A stretch of 64,000 nucleotides of DNA from Pseudomonas sp. GV085 (GTDB taxonomy: Bacteria; Pseudomonadota; Gammaproteobacteria; Pseudomonadales; Pseudomonadaceae). Within the stretch, counting starts at the first letter, position 1; the number at the start of each line of letters is the position of its first letter. The notes under the pieces are model-generated. The model made no database searches, was not told the origin of the DNA, and worked only from the letters and a program-made list of their open reading frames with translations. The translations under genes were made by a program, and so were the position numbers. The stretch lies in NCBI RefSeq assembly GCF_003050925.1, contig NZ_QAOV01000006.1:186001-250000 (forward strand). The letters are read 5' to 3'. Shown here one piece after another: positions 1 to 8,794 of this stretch.

Positions 1-2
1 AC

Positions 3-269
3 ATGCACTTCACCCCGACCTCCAGTTCATGGATGAACCTGGTTGAACGCTTCTTCCGAGATATCACCGTTTTCTTGCGTGACGGCAGCTTCAGCTCGAC
101 ACGTGAGTTGGCCAGCTCCATTACCACGTTTTTAGCGTTACACAATGCTCAGCCAAGCCGATACGTCTGGAGTGCAAAAGGTGAAGACATCTTGCGCAAG
201 ATCCAGCATGCACGAGAGGCGATGACATCACAGTCTAAAGAAAACGTTTTTTCTGAGACGGCACACTAG
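3..269 (+). mobile_element. IS630-family transposase, C-terminal part (cut by window edge)
   Basis: The visible 88 residues match the end of an IS630/Tc1-type DDE transposase: a SSSWMNLVERFF-like motif carrying the final acidic residue of the DDE catalytic triad, then a helical tail ending DILRKIQHAREAM. The reading frame enters from the left edge, so the start and most of the catalytic domain are outside. The stop codon overlaps a TA dinucleotide at 267-268. IS630 elements insert at TA and duplicate it, so this TA is probably the right junction. The sequence beyond it belongs to an interrupted helicase-like gene on the other strand. Confidence 0.85.
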
Positions 270-525
270 AACTCTGTCTGAACGCATTGATCATCTGTTG
301 AGCGTCCGGGGTTTTGTTTGTCACGATGCGGCAACCTTCCCCTTGGGCGTCCAGGGCCTGGGCAATTTGTTGAGCATGTTCGATGTCGCTGGCTACAACC
401 AAGCCCGCAGCATCCGGCTTGAACTGGCGAAGCTCACTCAACTTGCTACAACCCAGATCGAGCAGTTGAGCGATCACCTCGTCATGCCGAAGCAGTTCTT
501 CGTAAGTGATCGGTGATTTCTCCAA
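269..525 (-). pseudogene. DEAD/DEAH-type helicase remnant truncated by the IS630 element
   Basis: On the minus strand an open frame reads AAGLVVASDIEHAQQIAQ, then QGEGCRIVTNKTPDAQQMIN and AFRQSS. This resembles the start of the C-terminal RecA-like domain of DEAD/DEAH helicases, where a VASDIEHA-type segment precedes the SEGTDIP region. Homology stops at the IS border near 268, and the last residues of the frame are IS sequence. Upstream, an in-frame TGA lies just before a TTG at 525, so no good N-terminus exists and the ATPase motifs are missing. I read it as a dead fragment left by the insertion. The helicase subfamily is uncertain. Confidence 0.6.
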
Positions 526-604
526 GAGATTTCATCTTTTTAAGGACGATGACCTAACCTAAATCAGCTCCAGCCCACACCTTGGATGATGGCTGGCTCC
601 TACA

Positions 605-629
605 GTTTCCCGGGATTGCGTGAAGAACC
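605..629. repeat. Solitary terminal repeat of the REP-bearing MITE family
   Basis: Read on the minus strand this is GGTTCTTCACGCAATCCCGG followed by GAAAC, nearly the same as the terminal inverted repeats of the elements at 8022-8626 and 60274-60514. No partner end was found upstream. The bases before it hold a short palindrome (CCAGCC...GGCTGG) and a GGCTCCTACAG half REP, so this is probably one end of a decayed copy. It lies 23 bp before the SLT lipoprotein gene. Confidence 0.7.
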
Positions 630-651
630 TTATTTTTTTTGAGGGTGCTGG

Positions 652-1257
652 ATGAAGCAAAGACAAGTTTTGCTGTTGGCTTTGTTGTTTATGTTTTTGA
701 CCGGTTGCACGACTATGCCACCCAAAGATCAGAGCAATCTCTGCAGTATTTACCGTGAGTATCCCGATTGGTACGAGGATTCGCTGCAAATGCAGAGTGA
801 ATATGGGACGCCTCTGCATGTGGCCATGGCGATCATGAAGCAGGAAAGCAGCTATGTGGCAGATGCATTGCCGCCTCGTGACTATTTGCTTTGGGTGATC
901 CCTTGGGGGCGAGTCAGCTCGGCTTACGGTTATGCGCAGGCTCAAGATCCGGTGTGGGGCGAGTACAGGGGCGATACTGGCAACGGTGGTTCGCGTGACA
1001 GCTTCGACGACGCGATCATGTTTATCGGTTGGTACACCACTGGCACCCAGCGTCAGCTGGGGATCTCCAAATGGGACACCTACAATCAGTACCTGGCTTA
1101 CCATGAGGGGCGTGGGGGCTATAGCCGCAATACTTATCGCAGTAAACCCTGGCTGATGCAGGTTGCCCAGAAAGTACAAAAACAGTCGGAGATTTACAGC
1201 GCCCAACTCAAGCAGTGCCGCCAGGAGTTGGAAGACGAGCGTAGTGGGTGGTTTTAA
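652..1257 (+). CDS. Lipoprotein with transglycosylase SLT-like domain
   Basis: A 201-residue protein with a lipoprotein signal: a basic start, a hydrophobic stretch of about 14 residues, then the lipobox LTGC with Cys19. The mature part contains HVAMAIMKQESSY, which has the catalytic Glu and following residues of the lytic transglycosylase (SLT) fold, then SAYGYAQAQDPVWGEY and a YLAYHEGRGGY segment typical of that fold. It probably cleaves or binds peptidoglycan at the outer membrane. The gene stands alone; a strong terminator follows at 1300-1342. The active-site assignment rests on motif resemblance, so enzymatic activity is inferred. Confidence 0.8.
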   Translation: MKQRQVLLLALLFMFLTGCTTMPPKDQSNLCSIYREYPDWYEDSLQMQSEYGTPLHVAMAIMKQESSYVADALPPRDYLLWVIPWGRVSSAYGYAQAQDPVWGEYRGDTGNGGSRDSFDDAIMFIGWYTTGTQRQLGISKWDTYNQYLAYHEGRGGYSRNTYRSKPWLMQVAQKVQKQSEIYSAQLKQCRQELEDERSGWF

Positions 1258-1299
1258 AGCGGCAAAGCCATCGATTCCGTTGCCCGGTATTATCTGAAA

Positions 1300-1342
1300 C
1301 CAAGGGTTTGCGAGCGAATGCTGCGCAAACCCTTGTTTGTTT
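1300..1342 (+). terminator. Rho-independent terminator after the SLT lipoprotein
   Basis: A perfect 12-bp stem, CAAGGGTTTGCG at 1301-1312 and CGCAAACCCTTG at 1324-1335, surrounds an 11-nt loop and is followed by TTTGTTT. It ends the lipoprotein transcript and separates it from the convergent small gene at 1386. Confidence 0.85.
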
Positions 1343-1385
1343 CTGCTTCATTACATCGGTCTTGGTCGTGATTGTCTGATGCTTT

Positions 1386-1580
1386 TCAGGACGCCGGGTC
1401 TGTCTTGCGGCGATCGCTGCCGGTCGGGTTGCCGGTATCGATCAGCCTTCTTTCCAGCAGTACGTTTTCCAAAGCCTGGCGGTCTGACGGGTTCATTTGA
1501 TGTTCTCGCTCCTTGAGTTCCAACAGGATCGGGCTGGACCATTGGCGATAGGTTTGCTCAGCACTACGATTGGTTGACAT
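1386..1580 (-). CDS. Small conserved hypothetical protein (64 aa)
   Basis: The start is well supported: AAGGAGG lies 5 nt before the ATG at 1580. The product is 64 residues, polar and charged, without a signal peptide or membrane segment. Its middle, SDRQALENVLLERRLIDTGN, looks helical. I do not recognise a domain. It has no operon partner: the NmrA-like gene upstream ends at 1673 on the same strand, leaving a 92-bp gap that could hold its promoter. Confidence 0.6.
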   Translation of the reverse strand: MSTNRSAEQTYRQWSSPILLELKEREHQMNPSDRQALENVLLERRLIDTGNPTGSDRRKTDPAS

Positions 1581-1672
1581 GGGTACCTCCTTGATCAGGC
1601 TCCTGCCAATAAAGGCGCCGCAGTTCGATACGCAAAATACCCTAGTCGACGAAGCGGGTTCTTGCCACTGCT

Positions 1673-2515
1673 TTACGTCGGACTTCCATTTCCCCAGATG
1701 CCCGTAGCGCCAGTGCGCTGTACGTAGTCGCTAAAGTCGCGTGCCGGCCGATCCAGTGCCCGTTGTACGCCATCGGTCACGAGCGTGTTGCGGCCATCGA
1801 GCACAGTCGTGAACAGATACAGCACCAGATCGATCAACTCCGGGGGAAGTTGTTCCTGTTCCAACGCTTGTCGATAGGCATCCGCTGGTACAGCCACGAA
1901 TTCGATGTTGCGACGGGTGGAGCGGGCGATCTCGGTTACGGCTTCGGCAAAGGTCAGCGCCCGAGGGCCGGTCAATTCATAGAGCTGGTTGGTGTGTCCG
2001 GGTTGGGTCAGTGCGGCGACGGCACATTCGGCAATGTCTTCTGCGTCGACAAAGGGCTCGGCGATATTGCCGACGGGGAGTGCGAGTTCGCCTTGCAGAA
2101 TGGGTTCAAGAAAGTGCGCCTCGCTGAAATTCTGGCAGAACCAACTGGCCCGCAGAATCGTCCAGTCAATCCCGCTGTTTTGTACGACACGTTCGGCCTG
2201 TTCCGCTTCGATCTCACCGCGCCCGGATAACAAAACCAGTTTGCGGACTCCGCTTTTCACTGCCAGGTCGGTGAACGCCTGAATGGTTTCAAGGGCGCCT
2301 GGAACGGCGAGATCAGGCTGGAAGGAAATGTAGACCGCATGAGCGCCATCTATCACCGCGTCCCAGGTTGACCGATCTTCCCAGTCGAAAGGGGGATTCG
2401 CGTCACGGGAGCCTCGGCGAACGGGCAGGCCGGCAGCCTCGAGTCGTTGTGTGATTCGCCGCCCGGTTTTGCCCGTGGCGCCAAGGACCAGTGTGATTGG
2501 TTGATCGGTTTTCAT
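1673..2515 (-). CDS. NmrA-like NAD(P)-binding protein
   Basis: A 280-residue atypical short-chain dehydrogenase. The N-terminus has LVLGATGKTGRR, the GxxGxxG dinucleotide-binding loop of the NmrA/HSCARG family, followed by a Rossmann fold with YISFQPDLAVPG and VRKLVLLSGRGE. The substrate is unknown; family members are redox sensors or quinone/aldehyde reductases. I chose the ATG at 2515 because GGAG lies 9 nt before it; two upstream ATGs (2524, 2530) lack a suitably spaced site. It is divergent from a TetR gene, and two TetR-type operator repeats lie directly upstream (2540-2576), so the TetR protein probably represses it. Confidence 0.8.
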   Translation of the reverse strand: MKTDQPITLVLGATGKTGRRITQRLEAAGLPVRRGSRDANPPFDWEDRSTWDAVIDGAHAVYISFQPDLAVPGALETIQAFTDLAVKSGVRKLVLLSGRGEIEAEQAERVVQNSGIDWTILRASWFCQNFSEAHFLEPILQGELALPVGNIAEPFVDAEDIAECAVAALTQPGHTNQLYELTGPRALTFAEAVTEIARSTRRNIEFVAVPADAYRQALEQEQLPPELIDLVLYLFTTVLDGRNTLVTDGVQRALDRPARDFSDYVQRTGATGIWGNGSPT

Positions 2516-2538
2516 CGCGTTCATCTCCATCGGTTAAT

Positions 2539-2576
2539 GTGAGTGATACTCACGTTTAAAAGATGATAGATGCTCA
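2539..2576. promoter_or_regulatory. Two tandem TetR-type operator candidates
   Basis: Site 1 is a perfect inverted repeat, GTGAGT-GAT-ACTCAC (2539-2553). Site 2, TGATAGATGCTCA (2564-2576), matches 10 of the 13 core bases of site 1 (TGAGTGATACTCA at 2540-2552). Corresponding bases are 24 bp apart, close to two helix turns, so two dimers could bind side by side. The pair is 24 bp upstream of the NmrA-like start, inside the gap shared with the divergent TetR gene. Confidence 0.7.
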
Positions 2577-2692
2577 TGTTTTGTCGTCAACCCAGCGGCT
2601 CGAAGTCCCCGACATGTGGCATCCGTTATTGGGCGCGGCGAGCGGCGATGCTAAGGTGAGTACACGTCACGTTATTGATCGGGAATTCGCTC

Positions 2693-3343
2693 GTGCGCAA
2701 AAAGCCCTCTGAAGCCCTCGAACAGCCTGCTGCGCAAGCGGTTCGACGCAATCCCACGCAACAACGCAGCCGCGAGCGTCAAGAGCTGATTCTGACCGTG
2801 GCGACTCAATTGATTGCGGACAAGGGCTGCGACCAACTCAAGATGAGTGAAATTGCCGAGCGTTCCGGGATCTCGATCGGTTCCCTTTATCAGTATTTCC
2901 CCGACAAGTGTTCCGTCATCCGCACGCTGGCCGAACGCTACAACGCTGAAAGTCGTCGTTGCATTACGCAGGCGATGGAGGCTGTCGAGGATGCCCGAGG
3001 CTTGCAGGCAGCCTATTCGCAGTTGCTCGATCTGTATTACGAGATCGTGATGGCGACACCGGTGATGCGTGACATCTGGTCCGGCATGCAGGCCGACAAG
3101 CAGTTGTTGCGACTGGAGCTGGAGGAGAGTCGGGTGGCCGGAGCACTGCTGGCCCAGGCCATGCTTCGCGTATATCCCGATATCGATGAACAACAGGTTC
3201 AGGAATCGGCGTTTTTGATCTGGCACCTGGGTGAGGCGACCATTCGCCTTGCGGTCACTTGTGCACCCGAGGAAGGGCGAGCATTGGTCGAGGCGTTCAA
3301 GCGTATGTCCCTGCGCGAGATTATGGAGCCCGTGCCCGATTGA
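2693..3343 (+). CDS. TetR family transcriptional regulator
   Basis: A 216-residue repressor. The N-terminal helix-turn-helix is clear: QELILTVATQLIADKG, then MSEIAERSGISIGSLYQYFP at about residues 50-70. The C-terminal ligand domain is helical and typical in length. A GTG at 2693 (MRKKPSEAL...) is the likeliest start; a TTG at 2675 is the alternative. The gene is divergent from the NmrA-like dehydrogenase, with two operator-like repeats between them, the usual layout for a ligand-responsive repressor controlling its neighbour and itself. The ligand cannot be told from sequence. Confidence 0.85.
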   Translation: MRKKPSEALEQPAAQAVRRNPTQQRSRERQELILTVATQLIADKGCDQLKMSEIAERSGISIGSLYQYFPDKCSVIRTLAERYNAESRRCITQAMEAVEDARGLQAAYSQLLDLYYEIVMATPVMRDIWSGMQADKQLLRLELEESRVAGALLAQAMLRVYPDIDEQQVQESAFLIWHLGEATIRLAVTCAPEEGRALVEAFKRMSLREIMEPVPD

Positions 3344-3374
3344 GCCCTCGCGCGAGTCGATTGGTTTTGGGCAA

Positions 3375-3401
3375 CAAAAAATCCCGGCACCAGGCCGGGT
3401 C
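3375..3401 (-). terminator. Terminator-like hairpin
   Basis: CCCGGC...GCCGGG with a short loop. The run of six A on the plus strand gives a U-tract for minus-strand transcription, so it can end the transcript of the small gene at 3508-3738 and may also limit read-through from the TetR gene. Confidence 0.6.
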
Positions 3402-3507
3402 GTGGAAGCGGATGAAAGTCAATCAGGCAGCCAGACACACGGCGACGTCAACGTCACCGTTCGTGCGGCCAGTCAGGCCTGTCCTCGCACCGCAAATCCG
3501 TAACGGA

Positions 3508-3738
3508 TCATCTGAACCGAGGCAGAGGCGGGTCGACAGGTTTGAGCGACGACAGCGTGTGCCGAATCAGCGGCGTGTCCTTCTCGATGTCGTTCAGGCG
3601 ATCACGGATTCTGAGGGCGGTGGGGTGTCCGCCTTGATGATCGACCCAGTCGGCAATTTCCTTGCAGGCCGCGGCCAAGCGGGCCTGACGGGAGTCCAGC
3701 AAGGTGAGCAGGGTGGTGATGGACTCTTTTTCGGACAT
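3508..3738 (-). CDS. Conserved hypothetical protein (76 aa)
   Basis: The product begins MSEKESITTLLTLLDSRQAR and reads as a small soluble helical protein with many charged residues and no signal or membrane segment. The ATG at 3738 has GGAGGT at ideal spacing (7 nt); a GTG three codons upstream overlaps that site and is rejected. No domain recognised. It is transcribed alone, away from the next small gene at 3869. Confidence 0.65.
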   Translation of the reverse strand: MSEKESITTLLTLLDSRQARLAAACKEIADWVDHQGGHPTALRIRDRLNDIEKDTPLIRHTLSSLKPVDPPLPRFR

Positions 3739-3868
3739 GGGTGACACCTCCGTTCAAGAAACCTGGGTGTGGCAGCAAAAAGCCCGCCTGGATCGAGTTT
3801 TCTGCCATTGGGGTCGCTGATCCTTCAACCCATTCAGTATAGACCCGTTAAAAAATGGTAACAGGCCG

Positions 3869-4090
3869 TCAACTTTGTCGGGCTGTCACTTGTGATTTGG
3901 CGTTCAACTGCCGGCAAATGCGCTGGGCGTCTTCTTCAACATCGTAGCCGTCTCCGATGAAGCCTTGGGTTCGGGTATCGGCGATGCGGTACCAGACCGC
4001 GGCAACCGGTGGCAGGTGGTCATATTCACCCGCACGACGGCCATGGATGATGATCCTGTTACAGCGCTTCACGACGAAAATGTCTTCCAT
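3869..4090 (-). CDS. Conserved hypothetical protein (73 aa)
   Basis: A 73-residue protein beginning MEDIFVVKRCNRIIIHGRRA, with WYRIADTRTQGFIGDGYDVEEDAQRICRQL split over its second half. It looks like a compact alpha-beta protein with no signal peptide. The ATG at 4090 is preceded by GGAG at 5 nt; an upstream frame extension lacks a ribosome site. Function unknown. It is tandem with modC upstream on the same strand (gap about 100 bp), but nothing links it to molybdate. Confidence 0.65.
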   Translation of the reverse strand: MEDIFVVKRCNRIIIHGRRAGEYDHLPPVAAVWYRIADTRTQGFIGDGYDVEEDAQRICRQLNAKSQVTARQS

Positions 4091-4191
4091 GGCGTCTCCG
4101 CCGCTGATTCGTGTACAGATCAACTATAGAAGCCATTGGTGATCGTGCAAAAAATAGGCAGGTTAATTCGTCGGCTCAGGTGCCGCCGGAT

Positions 4192-5271
4192 TTACGCGAG
4201 CACCGCGACCGCTTTGATTTGCGCCCAGAGTTGCTGACCAGAATGGACGTTCAATTGGTCGCGGGAATAACGCGTGATCCGTGCGAGCAGCGGCGAGCCT
4301 GCGGCGTCCAGGCGAATCAGCACATGGGCGGCGTTGTCTGCATTCATTTCACTGACCACCGTGACCGGCAGGCGATTGAGAATGCTGCTTTGCTCGGCGC
4401 TGTGCAGGCTCAGGCTCACATCTCGCGCCTGGACCTTGCAGCGCAGTGTCTGACCCGTATCCATCGGTGTGTGAGGCACACGAATGTTGAGAGTGGTGTC
4501 GGGCAATTGCAGGCTGAGCAGTTGATAGTCGGCGTCGTAGGCGCTCACGCGACCTACGATTACCACACCAGCGTCGTCCCCCATCGCCAGCGGCAAGTCG
4601 AGGCGCGCCAGGGTCTGGCCGATCGGGCCGCTGGCCAGTACCTTGCCGTTGTTAAGCAACACGATATGGTCGGCCAGCCGCGCGACTTCATCCTGGGAGT
4701 GGCTGACGTACAGCACCGGGATGTCGAGTTCGTCGTGCAGACGTTGCAAGTAGGGCAGGATTTCACTTTTGCGCTGGGCATCCAGCGCGGCCAGAGGCTC
4801 GTCCATCAACAGCAATCTCGGGCTGGTGAGCAGCGCACGGGCCATGCCGACGCGCTGTCGCTCACCACCCGAAAGGTGTTGTGGGCGCCGGTCCAGCAGA
4901 TGGCTGATGCCCAGCAACTCGGTGGCGTGGGCCATATCGACCCGACGTTGCGACTTGGGAATGCGCTTGAGGCCGAACTGCAGGTTGGCCAGCACCGACA
5001 GATGAGGAAACAGGCTGGCTTCCTGGAACACGTAGCCGAGCGCGCGTTTGTGCGGCGCGACGAAGAGCTTGTTTTCGCTGTCTTGCCAGACTTCATCGTT
5101 GACCTGGATAAAGCCTTGATCGGCCCGTTCCAGGCCGGCAATGCAGCGCAGGCAAGTGGTCTTGCCGGAGCCTGAGTGACCGTAAAGCGCAGTGACGCCA
5201 CGCCCGGGCAGTTGCAGGTCGACGTCCAGGGCAAAGCCCGGGTAACCCAGTTTCAGGCGCATTTGAATCAT
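4192..5271 (-). CDS. modC: Molybdate ABC transporter ATP-binding protein ModC
   Basis: A 359-residue ATPase that powers molybdate import. Walker [10 protein letters not shown], signature [15 protein letters not shown], Walker [13 protein letters not shown] and the switch His in YVSHSQDE are all intact. The C-terminal third ([16 protein letters not shown]... to the end) is the mop/TOBE molybdate-binding domain usual for ModC. Length is normal. It is the last gene of modABC: the modB stop lies 3 nt before its ATG, so the two are translationally close. Confidence 0.95.
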   Translation of the reverse strand: MIQMRLKLGYPGFALDVDLQLPGRGVTALYGHSGSGKTTCLRCIAGLERADQGFIQVNDEVWQDSENKLFVAPHKRALGYVFQEASLFPHLSVLANLQFGLKRIPKSQRRVDMAHATELLGISHLLDRRPQHLSGGERQRVGMARALLTSPRLLLMDEPLAALDAQRKSEILPYLQRLHDELDIPVLYVSHSQDEVARLADHIVLLNNGKVLASGPIGQTLARLDLPLAMGDDAGVVIVGRVSAYDADYQLLSLQLPDTTLNIRVPHTPMDTGQTLRCKVQARDVSLSLHSAEQSSILNRLPVTVVSEMNADNAAHVLIRLDAAGSPLLARITRYSRDQLNVHSGQQLWAQIKAVAVLA

Positions 5272-5274
5272 CGA

Positions 5275-5955
5275 TCAGCTCCAGCCCGCTTTGGTTTTTC
5301 GGCTGGAATACAGCGCCAGCAAGACGACAAACGAGAACACCAGCATCACCCCGGCCAGCCAATGGGCCTGGGCATATTCCATGGCTTCGACGTGATCGTA
5401 GATCTGCACCGAGACCACGCGGGTCTTCTCGGGAATGTTGCCGCCGATCATCAGCACCACGCCGAACTCGCCGACGGTGTGGGCGAAGCCGAGAATGGCC
5501 GCGGTAATGAAACCGGGGCGGGCCAGGGGCAGCGTCACGCTGAAAAAGGTGTCCCAGGGATTGGCTCGCAGCGTCGCGGCCACTTCGAGCGGACGCGTGC
5601 CGATTGCGGAAAAAGCGTTTTGCAGCGGCTGGACCACGAACGGCATCGAATACAGGACAGAACCGATGACCAACCCCGCAAAACTGAAGGTGAGGGTGCC
5701 AAGGCCGAGTGATTGGCTGAGCTGGCCGATGTACCCGTGAGGGCCGAGCGCCAGCAACAGATAAAAACCAATCACTGTCGGCGGCAGCACCAGGGGCAGG
5801 GCAACAATCGCCCCGACCGGGCCGCGCAACCAGGAGCGGGTGCGCGAGAGCCATAACGCAATCGGAGTGCCGACAATCAGCAAGATGACAGTCGTCAGGG
5901 ACGCGAGTTTCAGGGTCAGCCAAATGGCGGAATAATCGGCACTCGATAGCGACAT
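5275..5955 (-). CDS. modB: Molybdate ABC transporter permease ModB
   Basis: A 226-residue inner-membrane permease with five to six hydrophobic helices. The EAA loop that docks the ATPase is visible ([20 protein letters not shown]), followed by [20 protein letters not shown], characteristic of ModB. Its ATG follows the modA stop codon with no gap (TAAATG), implying coupled translation. It works with ModA outside and ModC inside the membrane to import molybdate for molybdenum-cofactor enzymes. Confidence 0.95.
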   Translation of the reverse strand: MSLSSADYSAIWLTLKLASLTTVILLIVGTPIALWLSRTRSWLRGPVGAIVALPLVLPPTVIGFYLLLALGPHGYIGQLSQSLGLGTLTFSFAGLVIGSVLYSMPFVVQPLQNAFSAIGTRPLEVAATLRANPWDTFFSVTLPLARPGFITAAILGFAHTVGEFGVVLMIGGNIPEKTRVVSVQIYDHVEAMEYAQAHWLAGVMLVFSFVVLLALYSSRKTKAGWS

Positions 5956-6735
<780 letters not shown>

Positions 6736-6757
6736 TTAAAGGCAATTGCAGAAGGTT

Positions 6758-6787
6758 ATTCGTTATGTACAAAAATATATAGCGAAT
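6758..6787. promoter_or_regulatory. ModE-type operator upstream of modABC
   Basis: ATTCGTTATGTA (6758-6769), spacer CAAAAA, then TATATAGCGAAT (6776-6787). The 12-bp arms match at 10 of 12 positions and carry the CGNTATATA-like halves known for ModE operators. It sits just upstream of modA, where molybdate-loaded ModE would repress transcription. No modE gene is in the window. Confidence 0.8.
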
Positions 6788-6845
6788 TACCTTTAAACGG
6801 AATGTGCCATCACAAAACTGTATACGATTTTATCGCAAGTGCTGC

Positions 6846-7913
6846 TCAAGAGTGACGTAGCAGTCTCGCTAATCCTTCTTCAGCCAGTTGTCGAGTCAGT
6901 GCCGCGGTGGTCAATTCGACCCCGAGGGTAAAGGCCTGGCCGGCCCAGAGGTTGCTGAAGTCCGCTTCACCTTTGGCCCGCAGAGGCATCAGCGCGCCAC
7001 CGGCAAGGGGGAAGGCCGGTGCCTTGGCGCTCATGGGCCCCAGTTCACGCATCACCCGATTGAGGATGCCCCGGGCCGGGCGACCGGTGAACACGTTGGT
7101 GATGGCCGTCTCACTTTCTTTGGCGGTGCGCAACGCGTTGTGATGGGACGGGCTGACCTTGGCCTCTGGCGTGAACAGGTACGCCGTCCCCACCTGCACT
7201 GCCGAAGCGCCCAGCATGAAGGCGGCGGCGACGCCTCGTGCGTCAGCGATGCCGCCGGCGGCAATCACCGGCACCTTCACCGCATCGACGACTTGTGGCA
7301 CCAGGGCGAAAGTCCCCACCTGACTGCTCAGGTCATCGCTGAGAAACATCCCGCGATGGCCTCCGGCCTCGTAGCCCATGGCAATGATTGCATCGCAACC
7401 ATGCTGCTCCAGCCACACGGCTTCTGCGACGGTGGTGGCCGAGGAGAGCACTTTCGCACCGGTGGCTTTCACCCGGTCGAGCAGGGATTTTTCCGGCAGG
7501 CCAAAGTGAAAACTCACCACTTCAGGGCGAAATTCTTCGACCACTTCGCAGGCCGAGTTATCGAACGGTGCCCGGTTGGACACCGGGGTTGGCGCATCGA
7601 AATCGGCGCCGAGTTCCTGGTAGTAGGGTTGCAGCAGGTTTTTCCAGTCCTGCGCACGTTGTTCATCAGGGGCTGGAGGCTGATGACAGAAGAAGTTGAC
7701 GTTGATCGGGCGCTGGGTGTGTTGGCGGATGGTTTTCAGTTCTTCGCGCAGTTGATCCGTGCTGAGCATCGCCGCCGGCATCGAACCCAGGCCGCCGGCG
7801 TTGCAGGCTGCAATCACCATGGACGAGTTCGTGGCACCGGCCATTGGCCCCTGAATGATCGGCAGTTCGATCCCGAGCAGGTCAAGAATGCGGGTATCTG
7901 GCCATTGGTTCAT
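6846..7913 (-). CDS. Nitronate monooxygenase
   Basis: A 355-residue FMN-dependent TIM-barrel enzyme that oxidises alkyl nitronates to carbonyl compounds and nitrite. Family motifs are present: IELPIIQGPMAGAT near the start, NAGGLGSMPAAM, NVNFFCH, GCDAIIAMGYEAGGHRGMF with the catalytic-region His, and VPVIAAGGIADARGVAAAFM followed by GASAVQVGTAYLFTPEA for FMN phosphate binding. The ATG at 7913 has GGAGAA upstream; an in-frame ORF extends 24 codons further without a ribosome site. The upstream region is taken up by a 605-bp nested repeat element that starts 108 bp from the start codon. Confidence 0.9.
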   Translation of the reverse strand: MNQWPDTRILDLLGIELPIIQGPMAGATNSSMVIAACNAGGLGSMPAAMLSTDQLREELKTIRQHTQRPINVNFFCHQPPAPDEQRAQDWKNLLQPYYQELGADFDAPTPVSNRAPFDNSACEVVEEFRPEVVSFHFGLPEKSLLDRVKATGAKVLSSATTVAEAVWLEQHGCDAIIAMGYEAGGHRGMFLSDDLSSQVGTFALVPQVVDAVKVPVIAAGGIADARGVAAAFMLGASAVQVGTAYLFTPEAKVSPSHHNALRTAKESETAITNVFTGRPARGILNRVMRELGPMSAKAPAFPLAGGALMPLRAKGEADFSNLWAGQAFTLGVELTTAALTRQLAEEGLARLLRHS

Positions 7914-8218
7914 GTGCTGTGTTCTCCGACGTTGAAGCAGGGCAGGGACGGTAGAACAGGATTTGTAACGCAACGACTGGCGCAAGGCCAGTCGCCATTT
8001 CTGCGGGTGAGGCTTTTTTCAGGTTCTTCACGGAATTCCGGGGGAACACATATAACGAAATATCTGTAGGGGCTGCCGAAGGCTGCGATCTTTTTGATCT
8101 TAATCTTCAGCAATCTCTAGATCGCAAAAGCAAGATCAAAAGATCGTCCGAACGCGGCCCGAACCTTCGGCAGCTCCTACAGGGGAACGCGTGCACCACC
8201 AAACAACGAGGTCGAGCG

Positions 8219-8581
8219 TTAGCTCGCCTCGCGGTGCTGTTGCGGTGCACGCCGCCTCGAGAGGCCGAGCGCAGGTTCTGCGCAGTGGGCAACCCGGCAT
8301 GGATGCCGGGTTAGCCGCGCACGGCCATGGATGGCCGATCGCGGCGGGCCCTGTAGGAGCGAGCTTGCTCGCGAAAAACCTGAGAGCACCGCGGGGTGTC
8401 AGGCTCCCCGCGTCATCGTTGACCTCCATCGCGAGCAAGCTCGCTCCTACAGGCTCTTCCAAGTGACCCGCCGTCAGGGCGGAACCCTGAGTGGCCGTTA
8501 CCGCAGCAATGAATATGTACACCAGGAAGAAAATGCTCGGCCGAAAGGTCGCCATCGCTGGCAAGTCGGATCGCCGCATCG
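8219..8581. repeat. Insert inside the MITE: hairpin block plus REPIN
   Basis: This part has no counterpart in the shorter element copy. It starts with GC-rich hairpins (for example CCCGGCATGGATGCCGGG near 8298 and GGCCATGGATGGCC near 8322), continues with a REPIN at 8351-8452, and ends with a CCGCCGTCAGGGCGG hairpin and a stretch without obvious structure. It seems to be a separate repeat cluster that landed in, or was captured by, the element. Confidence 0.6.
8351..8452. repeat. REPIN (two REPs, opposite orientation)
   Basis: CTGTAGGAGCGAGCTTGCTC and its complement GCGAGCAAGCTCGCTCCTAC bracket about 50 bp. It is the standard P. fluorescens-group REP doublet, nested inside the larger element at 8022-8626. 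Confidence 0.9.
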
Positions 8582-8794
8582 CAGTTTCTACAGGTATCGG
8601 TGTTCCCCGGAATTCCGTGAAGAACCTTCTTTCAGCGTCGGTGCAAGCCTCCAGCCCCCACCACCGAAGGAGTGATTCATCACTCGGGAAGCGTTATGGA
8701 ATTGGCAGATTGGCTTAAAGTCGAGTACGCCAATCTGCTGCCATGTGTTATTTCAGTTGCACCACCACCAGACTGAATCCATTGAGAGGCCGTA

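Larger units (their letters stand above)
8022..8626. mobile_element. Nested REP-bearing MITE, expanded copy (605 bp)
   Basis: Both ends read inward as GGTTCTTCACGGAATTCCGG followed by GGGAACAC, forming terminal inverted repeats of about 27 bp. The flanking 8-mers TTTTTTCA (8014-8021) and TTCTTTCA (8627-8634) agree at 7 of 8 positions, as expected for an aged 8-bp target duplication. From 8022 to about 8218 and from about 8582 to 8626 it matches the reverse complement of the 241-bp element at 60274-60514, including a large GTAGGAGCTGCCGAAGGCTG palindrome. Between these parts is an extra insert of about 363 bp holding further hairpins and a REPIN. No transposase is encoded; ORFs inside are repeat-derived. 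Confidence 0.8.

Noticed and set aside
8136..8579. 147-codon open frame on the minus strand
   Set aside because: Lies wholly in the nested repeat element; its translation contains the REP signature GASLLA and has no ribosome site.
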